A stretch of 6,723 bases of DNA from Deltaproteobacteria bacterium (GTDB lineage: Bacteria; Desulfobacterota_B; Binatia; Binatales; Binataceae): the NCBI GenBank assembly GCA_021827465.1, contig JAKAVX010000146.1, forward strand, positions 1 through 6,723. Reading direction: 5' to 3'. Positions 6,354 through 6,723 of this stretch are shown piece after piece. How positions within the stretch are numbered: position 1 is the stretch's first letter; each line of letters opens with the position of its first letter. Below the pieces are notes generated by a model. That model searched no databases. It saw only the letters and a program-made list of their open reading frames with translations, and was not told where the DNA came from. The translations under genes and the position numbers were made by a program.

Positions 6354-6378
6354 AGAGCACGGAAAGACTCCGGCTGAT

Positions 6379-6409
6379 GGGTGGCGAGCCTACCCCCCCG
6401 GCTCGACCC
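6379..6409. terminator. Hairpin downstream of the oxidoreductase, possible terminator
   Basis: GGGT-GG-CGAGCC (6379-6390) pairs with GGCTCG-ACCC (6400-6409) around a 9-nt C-rich loop, giving 6 plus 4 base pairs with a 2-nt bulge, starting 26 nt after the stop at 6353. There is no T tract after it, so it is not a standard intrinsic terminator; it may act in either direction or simply protect the 3' end. Confidence 0.3.
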
Positions 6410-6449
6410 GATCGAAATTGTCCAGCGGCTCGCGCACGCGCCGCGCCAT

Positions 6450-6590
6450 TTACGTTTGTATCGCAACGAGTCGCGTGAGTGCTCGGAACTGGCGAGCGTA
6501 GGAGCGCTCGGAAAACGCTCCGCGGATTACGTAGCCCGGATGGTACATCGGGTAGAGGATCGTCCCGCCGCTCATGACCGGCGTAGGACG
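6450..6590 (-). pseudogene. C-terminal remnant of a probable uracil-DNA glycosylase (family 4/5 type)
   Basis: On the minus strand one frame encodes a stretch ending in TAA (6452-6450) whose core is GGTILYPMYHPGYVIRG followed by AFSERSYARQFRALTRL. This resembles the C-terminal end of the family 4 and 5 uracil-DNA glycosylases: a beta strand leading into the HPxxxxR motif (YPMYHPGYVIR), whose histidine and neighbours contact the DNA, and then the closing helix. Only about 47 residues are left; the Fe-S cysteines and the motif with the catalytic residue are missing. Upstream on the same strand the similarity stops at about 6590-6602, where moxR-like sequence begins in another frame, so there is no start codon of its own context. 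It is most likely a dead 3' fragment left by a deletion. The family call rests on one motif read by eye. Confidence 0.5.
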
Positions 6591-6594
6591 CTGA

Positions 6595-6707
6595 TTAAGG
6601 GCACTTTTCGAGCGCAAGCGCGAGATAAATTGCGGTTTCGAGACGTTCGTTGGTGATGTATCGGGCGCGCCTTAACCCCTCGCTTACGTCTGGTCGATTT
6701 TCTCCAC
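6595..6707 (-). pseudogene. Frameshifted 5' remnant of a second MoxR ATPase gene
   Basis: Read leftward from GTG at 6707, this matches the first 36 codons of the intact moxR. Over 6604-6723 against 3227-3350 I count 20 mismatches in 120 aligned bases plus one 4-nt deletion. After VEKIDQ the deletion shifts the frame and produces a stop at 6686-6684. Beyond the deletion the original frame resumes as VSEGLRRARYITNERLETAIYLALALEK and then runs into TAA at 6597-6595. Walker A and everything after it are gone. Of the 18 substitutions after the GTG, 14 are at third codon positions, so the copy evolved as a working gene before it decayed; it is not a fresh duplication. Homology also covers the 16 bp upstream of the GTG and may continue past the right edge. 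Confidence 0.85.
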
Positions 6708-6723
6708 CTGTTAAAAGGATCGC

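Noticed and set aside
6501..6521. Inverted repeat GGAGCG-N9-CGCTCC as a possible terminator or recombination site
   Set aside because: It lies inside the glycosylase-like frame and has no T tract or flanking repeat; short arms like this are common at this GC content.
6381..6656. A 91-codon plus-strand ORF in the right-hand region
   Set aside because: It is antisense to both the glycosylase-like and moxR-like remnants and shows no domain.
6604..6723. The moxR-like repeat as the end of a mobile element or an attachment site
   Set aside because: The repeat is a direct, diverged coding segment with third-position changes. There are no terminal inverted repeats, integrase or transposase, or short identical target duplication.

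Overview
The window comes from a GC-rich bacterial chromosome with dense coding and a mix of ATG and GTG starts. Nothing in it fixes the taxon. The protein set (a MscS channel with a cyclic-nucleotide domain, a MoxR/CoxE pair, an HxlR regulator, and a single-subunit molybdopterin oxidoreductase) would fit a soil or sediment bacterium of proteobacterial, Binatota-like or related ancestry, but that is only an impression.

Layout. (1) Positions 3-1223, plus strand: the 3' part of a MscS-family channel fused to a C-terminal cyclic-nucleotide-binding domain. It converges on the next gene with only 3 bp between the two stop codons. (2) Positions 1227-3972, minus strand: a compact run that looks like one operon, read from right to left as an HxlR-type regulator, a small cysteine-rich ORF (51 codons), a MoxR AAA+ ATPase and a CoxE-like VWA protein. 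Gaps are tiny or negative: 15 nt, then a 28-nt overlap, then a 4-nt ATGA overlap. (3) Positions 3973-4100: a divergent control region with overlapping promoter-like hexamers, two copies of a TTCCA-N3-TGGAA type element suited to an HxlR dimer, and two mutually exclusive hairpins ahead of the rightward gene. (4) Positions 4101-6353, plus strand: a complete 750-residue molybdopterin oxidoreductase with an N-terminal [4Fe-4S] motif. (5) Positions 6354-6723: no intact gene. It holds a possible hairpin terminator, the C-terminal remnant of a probable uracil-DNA glycosylase, and the frameshifted 5' end of a second moxR gene that is clearly homologous to the intact one.

How the parts may work together. 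The HxlR protein probably controls its own operon and the divergent oxidoreductase through the shared operator region. MoxR ATPases and VWA proteins usually act as a pair that remodels or matures a partner enzyme; in the cox system CoxD and CoxE help mature a molybdenum enzyme. A divergently transcribed molybdenum enzyme under shared control makes it a possible client here, although it belongs to the DMSO-reductase superfamily and not to the CO-dehydrogenase family. That link is inference.

The most interesting signals are the small cysteine-rich ORF, whose end is conserved in both moxR copies, and the relic at the right edge, where a moxR start has been joined to a glycosylase tail. I found no CRISPR array, tRNA, rRNA or insertion sequence.
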